Made by a program: the position numbers and the translations under genes. From contig NC_067207.1 in NCBI RefSeq assembly GCF_026262505.1, forward strand, positions 8,400,082 through 8,464,081: DNA of 64,000 bases, read 5' to 3'. A model generated the notes under the pieces. It saw only the letters and a program-made list of their open reading frames with translations. It made no database searches and was not told the DNA's origin. This document shows, piece by piece, positions 30,840 to 40,846 of this stretch. Each line of letters opens with the position of its first letter. Position 1 is the first letter of the stretch. Source of the DNA: Trichomonas vaginalis G3 (taxonomy: Eukaryota; Parabasalia; Trichomonadida; Trichomonadidae).

Positions 30840-31793
30840 ATGTTTTTAAATGATCCCCTTACTAAAGCATGCGATGAAGAAAATCTCGAACATATTAAAT
30901 CTCTTATAAAGAATGGTAATTATAAACAAGTAAAATCGTTAGATAAGCCACTCATTTATGCATCATGGTTAGGTAATCTTGAAGTCGTTAATTATCTTAT
31001 CTCTATTGGGGCTGATAAAGAAGCAAAGGATAAATATGGATATACTCCACTCATTTTTGCATCAAGAAATGGTCTTCTTGAATTTGTTAAATATTTTATC
31101 TCAGTTGATGCTGATAAAGAAGCAAAGAATAAATATGGATATACTCCACTCATTTGGGCATCAGAAGAAGGTCATCTTGAAGTTGTTAAATATCTAATCT
31201 CAGTTGGAGCTGATAAAGAAGCAAAGGATAAAGAAGGGTATACTCCGCTCATTGGAGCATCAATGAAAGGTCATCTTGAAGTTGTTGAATATCTTATCTC
31301 AGTTGATGCTGATAAAGAAGCAAAGGATAATTTTGGAAATACTCCACTCATTTGGGCATCATGGAATGGTCATCTTGATGTTGTTAAATATCTAATCTCA
31401 GTTGGTGCTGATAAAGAAGCAAAGGATAAAGAAGGGTATACTCCGCTCATTGGAGCATCAATGAAAGGTCATCTTGAAGTTGTTAAATATCTAATCTCAG
31501 TTGGAGCTGATAAAGAAGCAAAGGATAATGATGGATAGACTCCACTCATTTTAGCATCAAAAAGAGGCCATCTTGAAGTTGTTAGATATCTTATCTCAGT
31601 TGGAGCTGATAAAGAAGCAAAGGATAAAGAAGGGTATACTCCGCTCATTTGGGCATCATGGAATGGTCATCTTGAAATTGTTAAATATCTTATCTCAATT
31701 GGTGCTGATAAAGAAGCAAAGACCAATGGTGGATTAACTGCACTGAATTTAGCAAAGGAATCTATTAAAAAATACTTACTGGGAGACAATTGA
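30840..31793 (+). pseudogene. Ankyrin-repeat protein with one in-frame stop
   Basis: Repeats of the DKEAKDKYGYTPLIxAS type (33 residues each) begin near 30955. I take ATG 30840 (MFLNDPLTKACDEENLEHIK); the frame is also open upstream to ATG 30699 without a coding look. The frame is stopped by TAG at 31536-31538 (DNDG-stop-TPLILAS), but the repeats continue in the same frame through two more units to TGA 31791-31793 (LLGDN). One point mutation (TAG from a sense codon) breaks an otherwise clean repeat series of about eight. These proteins are abundant in trichomonads; partners unknown. Confidence 0.75.
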
Positions 31794-32687
31794 ACTTCTA
31801 ATTTTGGTTAAACCAATAAATGAAGCGGGTTTTCAATTGCTCTGAAAAAAATTATTAAAAAAAATTATCTTTAGATTCTAGATAGTGCAACTATCAATAT
31901 CAGCAGCAATCTTATAATGATTTTTTTTGAAATGAGTACCATAAGGTTGCACTTACGCCCATCTGACTTTAATTCAAATTTTTGACAACTGGTGTGAATT
32001 AATTTGAATTGAGGGCCCTGTAATAGGGGCGTAAGTGCACCCTTAAGGGATCACTGCCTTAGTTTACATCTATTCAACAAAGAATTGGCGACCAATATTA
32101 TGAAATATATGATCAATGATGCAATACTATCTTATACGCAAGTTTTCAAAAAAAAAGTATTCAAATATCTAGTGTGGTGAAGCGCAGAAAGACCTCTTGA
32201 TTTGGGTTGTTGACTTTTTTCAATAATGAAGATATAGACTCTTAATCATATTTAAACATATTATTTCAATAAAAAATGAACATCGGATGGACCAATTTTG
32301 AGAAATCCTGATCAGCAGGCTCGCAGTGAAAACTCCAATGTTTAAGGTTTTGATCAAATCTCTTCTTTTTGATATCTGAAACGACAAATAGGTAGACAAT
32401 GGTATGAACATGTTATGGCCATGCTTATGCAGAATGATATATATTCTATCAAGAGAAAATAGACTTCGAAGTGTCGAAAATTGAATAGTTGTATAAAGAT
32501 TTTGATAGTAAATATGTGATTACATTCAACCTATATATATCAAGATCTTTATACAAACTTTTAATGCATTGATTCACAAGATATAACATTAGAACAAAAA
32601 CTTAGTTGAGATTATTATTTATAAATTAACAAATAGTATTTATATTACTAACAATTAAACATAAAAGTTATAATAATCAAAAACTTC
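31794..32687. other. Intergenic, one inverted repeat
   Basis: AT-rich, between the convergent ankyrin gene and the Dopey-like gene; the only structure is the inverted repeat at 31939-32048. Confidence 0.5.
31939..32048. repeat. Inverted repeat, 23 bp arms (MITE-like)
   Basis: Arms around TGCACTTACGCCC (31949-31961) and its complement (32026-32048 region) match at 20 of 23 positions; AATTCAAATT and AATTTGAATT near the inner part add a shorter stem. 110 bp in total. Confidence 0.6.
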
Positions 32688-35600
32688 TTATTGTGAGAAG
32701 TGGTCAGATACAAATTTAATGAAATCATCAACAGTCAATTCTTTTTCTTTGTCTTTGTTGTGTTGTGAATCTAAATGAATCAATACTTTGTCACAGTCTG
32801 GAATTAATGGCCATGACTCATTATCAATTGTGGAATCATCATATTTTTGGTGTTTAATTTCTTCGATTCCATGGAAAGAAATCAAATCAGGGAAGAAAAC
32901 AAATTCTTCAAATTGGAAACTTTGTGTGAAATTGATCATAGCAGAATTCAACAATTTATAACTTTCTTCTTCTTCAAAATTAGAACGAATCGCATTTCCT
33001 AGTTCGTGAATCAAAATAGAAGAAAAAGCTTCACTTAATCGAGATGAATTCCTTATAAATATAACTCTCATCAACAAACTAAAAACAGAGAATTGAACTG
33101 AATTAGAATTCTCTAAATTCAACATGTTTGTGAGCAAAGAATTGATATTTTGTTGCCTCAAAACGAAAATATCAAAAGGCGAAGAAAACATAACGAATGA
33201 GAAGATGAAAGCAATCCTAAGACTGGCAATTTCTCTTGGAAGTTTCCATAAGTGCAAATTACCGAAAAATTCAAAGAAAAATGATGTGAATTTGTCTCGA
33301 TCATTCATCGAAATAGAGTTGATTGTATCGCTTAAAGCGAGGATATATTCACGATCTGAATTAATGAAAACATTGACATCAAGTAATAAACTAAAGACTA
33401 ATTCTTCCCAAGCATTTTCTTCGCAGCTTAAACTGCAAAATTTTGAAATAAAAGTTAAATAAGAAATTGAATTTTTGTTCGCAGTTTGGATCAAAAATCT
33501 CATTAACTGCGGTGGAAAACTATTTTCTGTAGAGAATAAACTACACAATAAATTTGGTGTCAAATCTGACAACAAACCGAAAATTTGGTTTGAAATTTCA
33601 GGATTTTTGACTTCATTTATTGCATTCAACAAAACATTTGTATATAAACTTAAATTGGATGAGGGATATGTCAAACAATAAACAGTAATGAACTTAAATG
33701 TCTGTAATGATGAAAAGTGAAGTGATGAAAAAACAGACAAAAATATTTCAATTGCTTCATCTTGCGAGAAAATCAAACGATTTGCATTGAGGCAACAAAT
33801 CAAGAACGCGTGTATCTTTTCATTTGATAGCTGATCTATCTGTATAGCGTGTAGTTTGATGACACTTTGGAGATGCAACAAAATTTCTGTGTCACTTAAA
33901 CAACTCAAAATTGATGAAACAAATTTCAATACTTGTAAATTATTTCCTACGGTTATTGCGTAAAAAACGTATAGATCCCACACACCTTGTAGTTTCTTAA
34001 ACATCTGGAGAATACATTTCTGTGTTATTAATTCATTTGTCCTTTCCAAAATCGTTGTATAAAATATTGGCAAATAATAAGGAATTAATTTCGAATAATT
34101 TTGATCAGATACAGAATTCTGCAAAATGAAAGACGCAATGCAATCATTTTCAGGTAATTCTTCGTAATTAGCTAACAGTTTCTTTATACCTGATATCTTG
34201 TTATTATTTCTCGCAGTAGTAACTTCTTGACTGACAAATTTTGTCACATAAATAATTAAGGTTGTAAAATCTGACAAAAGCGGATCACTTAAACAAATCA
34301 AATGAGAAATTTCAATTATTTTCATTACCAAGTCTTCCATCTGTCTGTAGTGAATATCAGATGGTTTTTGGTTACCTATTATTGGCACAATTATTCTGAG
34401 TAACAAAGGATATTCTGGAATAATACTTATTAGTTGAGAAAGAGGCAAATTCGTCTTGGAAAGTGCCAATAAAAGTTTGTGCTTAGAAACATCTTTCGGA
34501 TTGGATAAAATAAACCCAGAAATAATTGGTGAGACTTGATTCAAAAAAGTGACAGAAATTGAATTTTGTAAGATTTCAAAAATTAAATCATCAGTTTCTT
34601 TCTTGTACAAAAGAAATGTCGTGAAACTGACTAACGATGACTCCGAAATCGATTCTAAAAATAATTTCGGATCATATCGTATCAATTTTGTCAAAGATGA
34701 AGTGACCACTTTACTCCAATTCATATCGTCATCGTTAATAGCATTTTTTGCATTTCCAAGTAATAATTCCCCTCTGCATGCTATTTCTCGTAATAAAAAT
34801 ATTTGGTCATTGTCTTCTTTTCTTTGAAAAAGTGACACTAAAATTGAGATTGGAATTTCTGGGATGTTTTTAATAAACAAAACAATTGAATTCAAATCCC
34901 AACACTCGTTTAAAACAACTGAGAACTTAGATGGATACCTCTTCTGCATTTGTAACAGTGTTGCGGAGATTTCCTCCGGAGATATCTTCGTATATCTGTT
35001 TTTCAATTCATCCCAACAAAATTTTAATAAAAAATTAATTTTTTTGTCACTTTCTAAAAGTGCTGAAAGATTTTTCTCACTCATTCTTAATAACTCGTGA
35101 ACGCAGACAAAACTGATTTCCTTGGATGAAAGTAACAAATCGAAATTGATTTCTTTGTCTATAAATGACAACAATTTCGTTGAAAAACTCAAAATAATTT
35201 CGTCATCTTTAAATTGGTCGAAAATATGTTCTACAACAGCTATTATCAGGTCTTCATCTTCGCTTTGCTTCAAACCATTGATTACTATATCACAGATGTT
35301 ACAAAGTTTCCTTGCTTCTTCATTTTCTCGAGATTCTTTTAATTTCATCAAAGAATTCAGGATTATTTCGCGTTGGAGCTTCACTTCGATACTAACATTG
35401 GGTAATATAGTGTGTAATGCATCGATATGATCAAAAGAAGCTCGAATTAATGTTGATGAATTTATATAATTTGACAAAACTTGGATATCGACGTCAGAAC
35501 GCGAAACAATGTCCGAAAGTTTGGTGAGAACAATTTGTTCCGGCTGTCCACCTTTCTTTAGCATAGTAATTATTGTAATTAAAGGACTTTTTGACACAAC

Positions 35601-36440
35601 TCTTGTTGCATCATCAGGAAATGCAATTATCCAGTTGAATACACGTCTACTGATTGATTGGTCATCGATTTTGAGTAAAGACAAGCATCCTTCCGCTAAA
35701 TCAAATTTTATTGATTTGTCAATTAAGGAATAGGAGTTGTTGAAGAACTCGAGAGCACTTCTGACAACAAGTATATTCGAATCTAAGAAGACTGCAAGGA
35801 ACATGGCTTTAATTAGCTCTGGAAAAAGTAATTTTATTATTGATTCGGGATTATTTTGTAAAACAATGATGAAAAATGAATATCGTACTGATGAACTTGT
35901 TAATGCGCATTTAAACATTGCTTGCCAATAGATTGTATTTCCAATAATATTTTGAATTGATTCTAATATCGTTATTGTAGTTGATTTGACTTCTGTACCA
36001 TCATCATTGACGCCTGGTAGTATAGCATGTATCAAAGGAGGACCAATTTTCGAATTTAATGACAATGCAGGGATAAAAAAATCAGTAAATAGCTTTAAAG
36101 CTTGAATTCTTTGTGCAACACCTGTATTATGGAAGAATTGGAATAGTCCTGGTGCCCAAACTGAGAAGTCACGATTTAATTTTTCGGCGCCCATTCTTTC
36201 AAATGCTTTGTAGTACACATCGAGTGCTTTATTTTGTATACCAGCTGGTAAAACGGGTGATAAACATTGCGAAAGCGTTTTTGCAAAAAGTAATTTGTGA
36301 GAAACATAATCTTTATCGGGATATTGGCTAAATATATCAAGAAGAGTTTGCAAACATCCATTTAAATCCGGCCATATACGTATTAACTTAAATTTGCCAA
36401 GAGCTTTGAAGATCTGATTATCATAAACACTAGTTTCCAT
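32688..36440 (-). CDS. Dopey (DOP1)-like endosomal trafficking protein
   Basis: The N-terminal part has the Dopey signature: IFKALGKFKLIRIWPDLNGC, then FAKTLSQCLSPVLPAGIQNK and ALDVYYKAFERMG, FSVWAPGLFQFF. In yeast and animals Dop1 works with Mon2 on membrane traffic between Golgi and endosomes. The rest (about 1100 residues) is helical and HEAT-like. The frame opens upstream at TTG 36527, so ATG 36440 (METSVYDNQIF) is the first Met and I choose it, giving 1250 residues. Yeast Dop1 is about 1700, so this is a short member. The frame is uninterrupted for nearly 4 kb. It lies between repeat-rich, broken genes, so is likely a conserved housekeeping gene. Confidence 0.75.
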   Translation of the reverse strand: METSVYDNQIFKALGKFKLIRIWPDLNGCLQTLLDIFSQYPDKDYVSHKLLFAKTLSQCLSPVLPAGIQNKALDVYYKAFERMGAEKLNRDFSVWAPGLFQFFHNTGVAQRIQALKLFTDFFIPALSLNSKIGPPLIHAILPGVNDDGTEVKSTTITILESIQNIIGNTIYWQAMFKCALTSSSVRYSFFIIVLQNNPESIIKLLFPELIKAMFLAVFLDSNILVVRSALEFFNNSYSLIDKSIKFDLAEGCLSLLKIDDQSISRRVFNWIIAFPDDATRVVSKSPLITIITMLKKGGQPEQIVLTKLSDIVSRSDVDIQVLSNYINSSTLIRASFDHIDALHTILPNVSIEVKLQREIILNSLMKLKESRENEEARKLCNICDIVINGLKQSEDEDLIIAVVEHIFDQFKDDEIILSFSTKLLSFIDKEINFDLLLSSKEISFVCVHELLRMSEKNLSALLESDKKINFLLKFCWDELKNRYTKISPEEISATLLQMQKRYPSKFSVVLNECWDLNSIVLFIKNIPEIPISILVSLFQRKEDNDQIFLLREIACRGELLLGNAKNAINDDDMNWSKVVTSSLTKLIRYDPKLFLESISESSLVSFTTFLLYKKETDDLIFEILQNSISVTFLNQVSPIISGFILSNPKDVSKHKLLLALSKTNLPLSQLISIIPEYPLLLRIIVPIIGNQKPSDIHYRQMEDLVMKIIEISHLICLSDPLLSDFTTLIIYVTKFVSQEVTTARNNNKISGIKKLLANYEELPENDCIASFILQNSVSDQNYSKLIPYYLPIFYTTILERTNELITQKCILQMFKKLQGVWDLYVFYAITVGNNLQVLKFVSSILSCLSDTEILLHLQSVIKLHAIQIDQLSNEKIHAFLICCLNANRLIFSQDEAIEIFLSVFSSLHFSSLQTFKFITVYCLTYPSSNLSLYTNVLLNAINEVKNPEISNQIFGLLSDLTPNLLCSLFSTENSFPPQLMRFLIQTANKNSISYLTFISKFCSLSCEENAWEELVFSLLLDVNVFINSDREYILALSDTINSISMNDRDKFTSFFFEFFGNLHLWKLPREIASLRIAFIFSFVMFSSPFDIFVLRQQNINSLLTNMLNLENSNSVQFSVFSLLMRVIFIRNSSRLSEAFSSILIHELGNAIRSNFEEEESYKLLNSAMINFTQSFQFEEFVFFPDLISFHGIEEIKHQKYDDSTIDNESWPLIPDCDKVLIHLDSQHNKDKEKELTVDDFIKFVSDHFSQ

Positions 36441-36877
36441 TCCGATTAAATTTCTGAGGTTGTAAAATTTCAAAATTTTCTCGAGATCGGGATTTTTGAA
36501 TAGAACTTTTTTTTTACTTCCCAACAATCAAAGATCAGAATTATTGATTTGCCATCTCCATGATATGTTGATAGAGTCATCATCTATAAGCAACAAGCAA
36601 AATCCCTAATTTCCAAACTCTATTTTAAAAACTTATTTTTTATCTCTAAAATCTTCTAAAAAAATTCATTAAAAATCTAATATCTATTACATACTGTTGA
36701 ATTACATCAATTTATTTAACCCATAAATCCTAAAAAAACTCAAATGAGATAACATAACAGTCTTCTTATCGAGACAATCCAAAAGAATTACTGTTTTCTC
36801 TAATTCTTTCGGAAGGAACATAACAATAGTTTTATAAATTATTGTTTATACGATATATTTTTCAAGATAAGTGCCAC
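36441..36877. other. Intergenic, no gene seen
   Basis: AT-rich spacer upstream of the Dopey-like gene start and downstream of the next gene. Confidence 0.5.
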
Positions 36878-39117
36878 TTATTTCGGGTAGTACTCGAAAT
36901 ATTCGGAATGTTTAATGAGATTTCCTTCGTCATCATAATATTCATGATATCCATCGTTAATGTATTTCTTAAGAGTTTGATAGTTTAAGATGATATCTTC
37001 GCAATACTTGTCAAGTTCTTCAAATGAATCTTCAATATATTTGACATGTTTATGTTCTTCACATTTATTGTCTTTAGAATCTTTAGAATCTTTAGATTCT
37101 TTTAATTTTGAAAGACTTTTGAACTCGAAGCCGATAAGTTCTGCATTCGTTCTGTTCCTGAGAACAGGTAAATCATCTCTGCGCTTGAGAAACATTGCTT
37201 TGACTTCATCTGCCTTTTGCTTAAGAAACTCTCTTAATATAGCTTCGTCATTATCTTCAAGACTATTTTGATTTTCAGCAGGTTTTAGATTTTCAAACAT
37301 TTCTTTAATGTTCTTGATTGCTTTATATCCCATGAGAAATTTCTCTTCATCTGGTCTGCACTGAAGTATTTTTGGTATTATACACAATCCTTTATACTCT
37401 CCATGATTTTCTCCAATACGGAATTGATTTCCATAATATTCTCTTAACCATTCAGGCATTTTGAAAACTTTGAAGTCTATGATTTGTGGAAGTAAATCAG
37501 CAGTGTGTCTGAGAAAATAAGAAGGTTTATGTTTATTAGATCCTTTTAAAAGAAATCGGATATTTCCTTTGTTCAGATCTGCTAAGCATAATATCCGGCC
37601 AATGATATCAATTGTTGTAATTCTTTCTTTGAATCCAATAAATTCTTCTGGATGTTGCGTGTAATGTAGTAAGATAAAATAATCTAAGTCGAGGGTTTTG
37701 ATCAGCTCACTTTCGAGCTCCCTAAATGTTTGATCTCCATATGTTAAATCTCGAGTTGCAATATAAAATCCGCGTGAAATATATGGATTAATTACAAATT
37801 CAACATGTGGACCCAAACCAAAGCTTTCAAGAAGTTTGTAAGCAAGTGCATCCTTTAATTTGGGATATGGATAATACCAAGACGAGAAAGAATTTTCTTC
37901 GTCAAAAAATTCTTCTTCAAACCAAACATCTTCAGATCCGTGACAATGATTTCTGATTGGATAGCCAGTAAATCCTTTAATGAAATAACTGACAATTGTT
38001 TCGTCTCCGAGTTTCAATGATAATATCTCACCAAATTCAACACCACTCGTTTTTGGTTCAACAGTTGCTTTATAATTATCACAGAATTCAATCTCAATCT
38101 TGTCAAAATCGAAAGATTTGACACCTGTACGAAGATGTTCTGAGAATTCTGGAATCTGTTCAATAACTTGATCTTGTAACAGTTTTCGTGATCCCCAAAG
38201 ATACTGTTTCACTCTCCTTGTGAGAAATTCTTGGTTGACACCATATTTATCATAAAATTGTTCACTGAAACTAAAATCCATAACTGTTCTCAAGATAGAT
38301 AAACAATTATTTCTTAAATCTTCTGGCATTGTTCTTGAAATGAGATACTCTGATGCGCTGGAAAAATGTTCTGATTCTAATTCCCATTGATGAGGATTTC
38401 CAACCAATTTTCCAAAAAATGATGGAACTGTGGAATAAACAAATTCAGTTACTACTTCTATAGTACTTGGTTCATGATCTTGTTGATAAACCTTCATAAA
38501 CATTGTGGAAATAGATTTATCAAAAAACTGCTTCAATTTGTCATTGTTTTCCAAGCAGGATCTGATCAGATCCATAAGGAAGAAAGAGTGTGGCTGAGAA
38601 TTTTTTGTTGAATCTTGAGTAAGCTTGGATAAAAGATCTGTACCTGCAAAGTTAACCTTCAATGAATCTAGTATTTCTTTCAATTCATAATATTGATTTA
38701 ATTCGTCTGATGATAATAATTCGGAATTATTCCATTTTTGAAAATGTAAATTAATTAAATCGAACTTGCCTAAAATATCAGATAGAATGTTTTCATCATT
38801 GCTGTTAAAGCTAATATCTTTTGGTTGTGAATCGATTAAATTAAATTTGCTAATTCGACTTTGGAGTTGCTTGGCCCTTTCTAATAACTCTGGAAGGTGA
38901 CTAACATAATTCTGAAATAATTCGGTTCATTAATAAATTTTAAGGGTGCTAGAAAACGATAGATTAAAATTTTTAGTGGAATTCTTAACGAATTTTTAAC
39001 TAATCTTACGATAATTTCAATGTATACATTCGAACATCGGAAAACCAAATATCGGAATGCTTTTTCATTATAATATTCAAAATATGATCGGCAAAATTTC
39101 AAAATCTGATCGGCGTA
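36878..39117 (-). pseudogene. Kinase-fold-like protein with disrupted 5' end
   Basis: The main frame (stop 36878) has no ATG near its start: it opens at a TTG near 38683 and stays coding-like to 38926 (ELFQNYVSHLPELLERAK). There a shift joins another open frame (ALKFINEPNYF...) that reaches about 39117, also without ATG. The body has KDALAYKLLESFGLGPHVEF (about 37830), then ADLNKGNIRFL (about 37590) and IIDFKVF (about 37475), which resemble a catalytic loop (DxxxxN) and metal-binding DF of the kinase/AFK/HipA-type fold. The tail is helical, with a KDSKDSKDNK stretch. A distant lipid-kinase or atypical protein-kinase relative is possible; family uncertain. Confidence 0.45.
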
Positions 39118-39416
39118 TCAAATATTCCATATCTCATAGAATGATTATTATTGTTTCAAGAATGTATTTATAAGGAAAGAAATCAATGGATCAGATATTT
39201 TGAATTTTTGTTTTATTCAAGAAGTCCAAAATCAATACCATTTCCAGCTCAAATAGCATCACAAGAATTCACAAATCATTGAAATTTTCCGCTCGGCTAC
39301 CATAAATGAAGTTTTATCTTCGAAAATTAATCAAAATTATTAAAATTCGAATTTTCAAACATCTTTTTAACTACGAACACATTTATATTTGGAACCATAC
39401 CTGTTAAATATGCATA
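39118..39416. other. Intergenic spacer, no gene seen
   Basis: About 300 AT-rich bases separating the divergent kinase-like and Gly-rich genes. Confidence 0.4.
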
Positions 39417-40427
39417 ATGATCAACTACAGACTATCAAAGGCTTTAAAAGGCATAGATAATGTAACTGTTATTAATAATCAGTATACATTTGGATATCCA
39501 TGCAGTGACAGTTTAGAAGAATGCACACCTTATACTGTCAACCTCATGGGTGGAACATATCTCATTGAAGCATGGGGATCGGCTGGTCAAGCTCATGTTG
39601 CTCAGAATGCTATTCCAGGCCTTGGAGGATATTCCTCAGGCGTTCTTGTAGTAAAAAATTCGTTGACACTCTACTTATATATTGGTTCTATTTCCTTCTT
39701 TAATTCCATGTTTATATATGTACCAAGTTCGGGTTATTTCTTTGGAATTGGGGGTGGATCCTCCGATGTGCTAATCAAACTTTTGATTGATCTGATCCTC
39801 TCTCACTCCGCTCGCGTATTCTGGTTGCGGGTGGTGGGGGGCTCTGAATGGGCTAATTCTAAAGGCGGACATGGAGGTGGCCTTGAGGGAGGAAAGGGAT
39901 ATTCACCGTGCTGGGAAGCATCATGTCAAGACTCAATTTCTGGTGGTGGAATTCAGACTTCTGGGGGAAAGGCTGCCCAATCTTATAATGAAATGATAGG
40001 AATTAAAGGATTATTTGGTATGTCTCCAGTGAACTATAATAGCGCCGATATGGGAGGTATAGGAGGAAATGGATATTATAGCGGAGGATCGATTGAAGTA
40101 GCGGGTGCGGGCGGTGGTGGAAGTTCTTTTATTTCAGGATATGAAGGATGTGTTGCATTGAATAGCTCGTTAAATGAAAACCCAAGTCCAACAAATTCAT
40201 CAATTCATTATTCTGGAATAAAATTCTTTAATCCCACAATGATACAAGGGAATAACGAAATGCCTCTGTTCATCAATTCAGGAACAATCAATTGTGGCAT
40301 TGGAAATAAAAATCGAGGTGCAATAAGAATTACGATAATCAGTGGAAAAAAATGCACAGAAAATTTAAGATGCCAAAATTATCTTTCATTTCTTTTAATA
40401 ACCTTGCCTAATGTTATTGATAGTTGA
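39417..40427 (+). pseudogene. Glycine-rich protein (ALK-type Gly-rich domain), with a compensated frameshift
   Basis: 336 residues from ATG 39417, matching the protein at 48908-49921 over the full length (GLGGYSSGVLVV, GHGGGLEGGKG, FISGYEGC, NSSIHYSGI). Between SSDV (near 39770) and GGSEW (near 39845) the residues do not match. There the DNA aligns with the paralogue in another frame (FD-stop-SDPLSLRSRILVAGG) after a deletion of about 10 bases; a G6 run restores the frame. So about 26 residues are out of frame and a stop is hidden. The Gly-rich core is glycine-packed beta domains; cysteines in YPCSDSLEEC suggest secretion, but no signal peptide is seen. Confidence 0.7.
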
Positions 40428-40846
40428 CTCGAATAAAAAAGTTTATATATTGAAGACATATTTAAAAAAAAATAGAATGATTTTGAGATGAGTTAAAAGG
40501 TGTTTTGAACTACAAATTAATATTAGTCATACATAATCCGGGAATTAAAATATCAAAAAACGAGTATGGATTTTTGTTAATTGTGCCATTATTCTTTTCA
40601 TCAAATTGAGTTGGATCAGATTTTAAGAGTTTTGTCATCCAAAATATTGGGGAAGCATCGCGTATATGCCTAATGATACAAAATTTTAAATTGGAGGCCA
40701 AAATACCCATGAAACACCTTCTCTTATATAAAACGAATAAATTTTATTCAATTTTTGAATTGAAAGGAATTCAGAATTGTAATTCTATATTGTCCTAATT
40801 AAGTGAAAGAATGCATTTTACAAACCCCCGATTCAAGTTCTAGCAA
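40428..40846. other. Intergenic, weak coding-like minus ORF
   Basis: AT-rich. A minus-strand frame at 40510-40710 (MGILASNLKFCIIRHIRDAS) is amino-acid-like but has no match or context, so it is not called. Confidence 0.35.

Noticed and set aside
31100..31500. Possible CRISPR-like array from even repeat spacing in ankyrin genes
   Set aside because: The spacing is the 99-base ankyrin codon period in a coding frame.
40510..40710. 66-residue minus frame between genes
   Set aside because: Amino-acid-like, but no domain, no initiator and no partner frame; kept only as a note.
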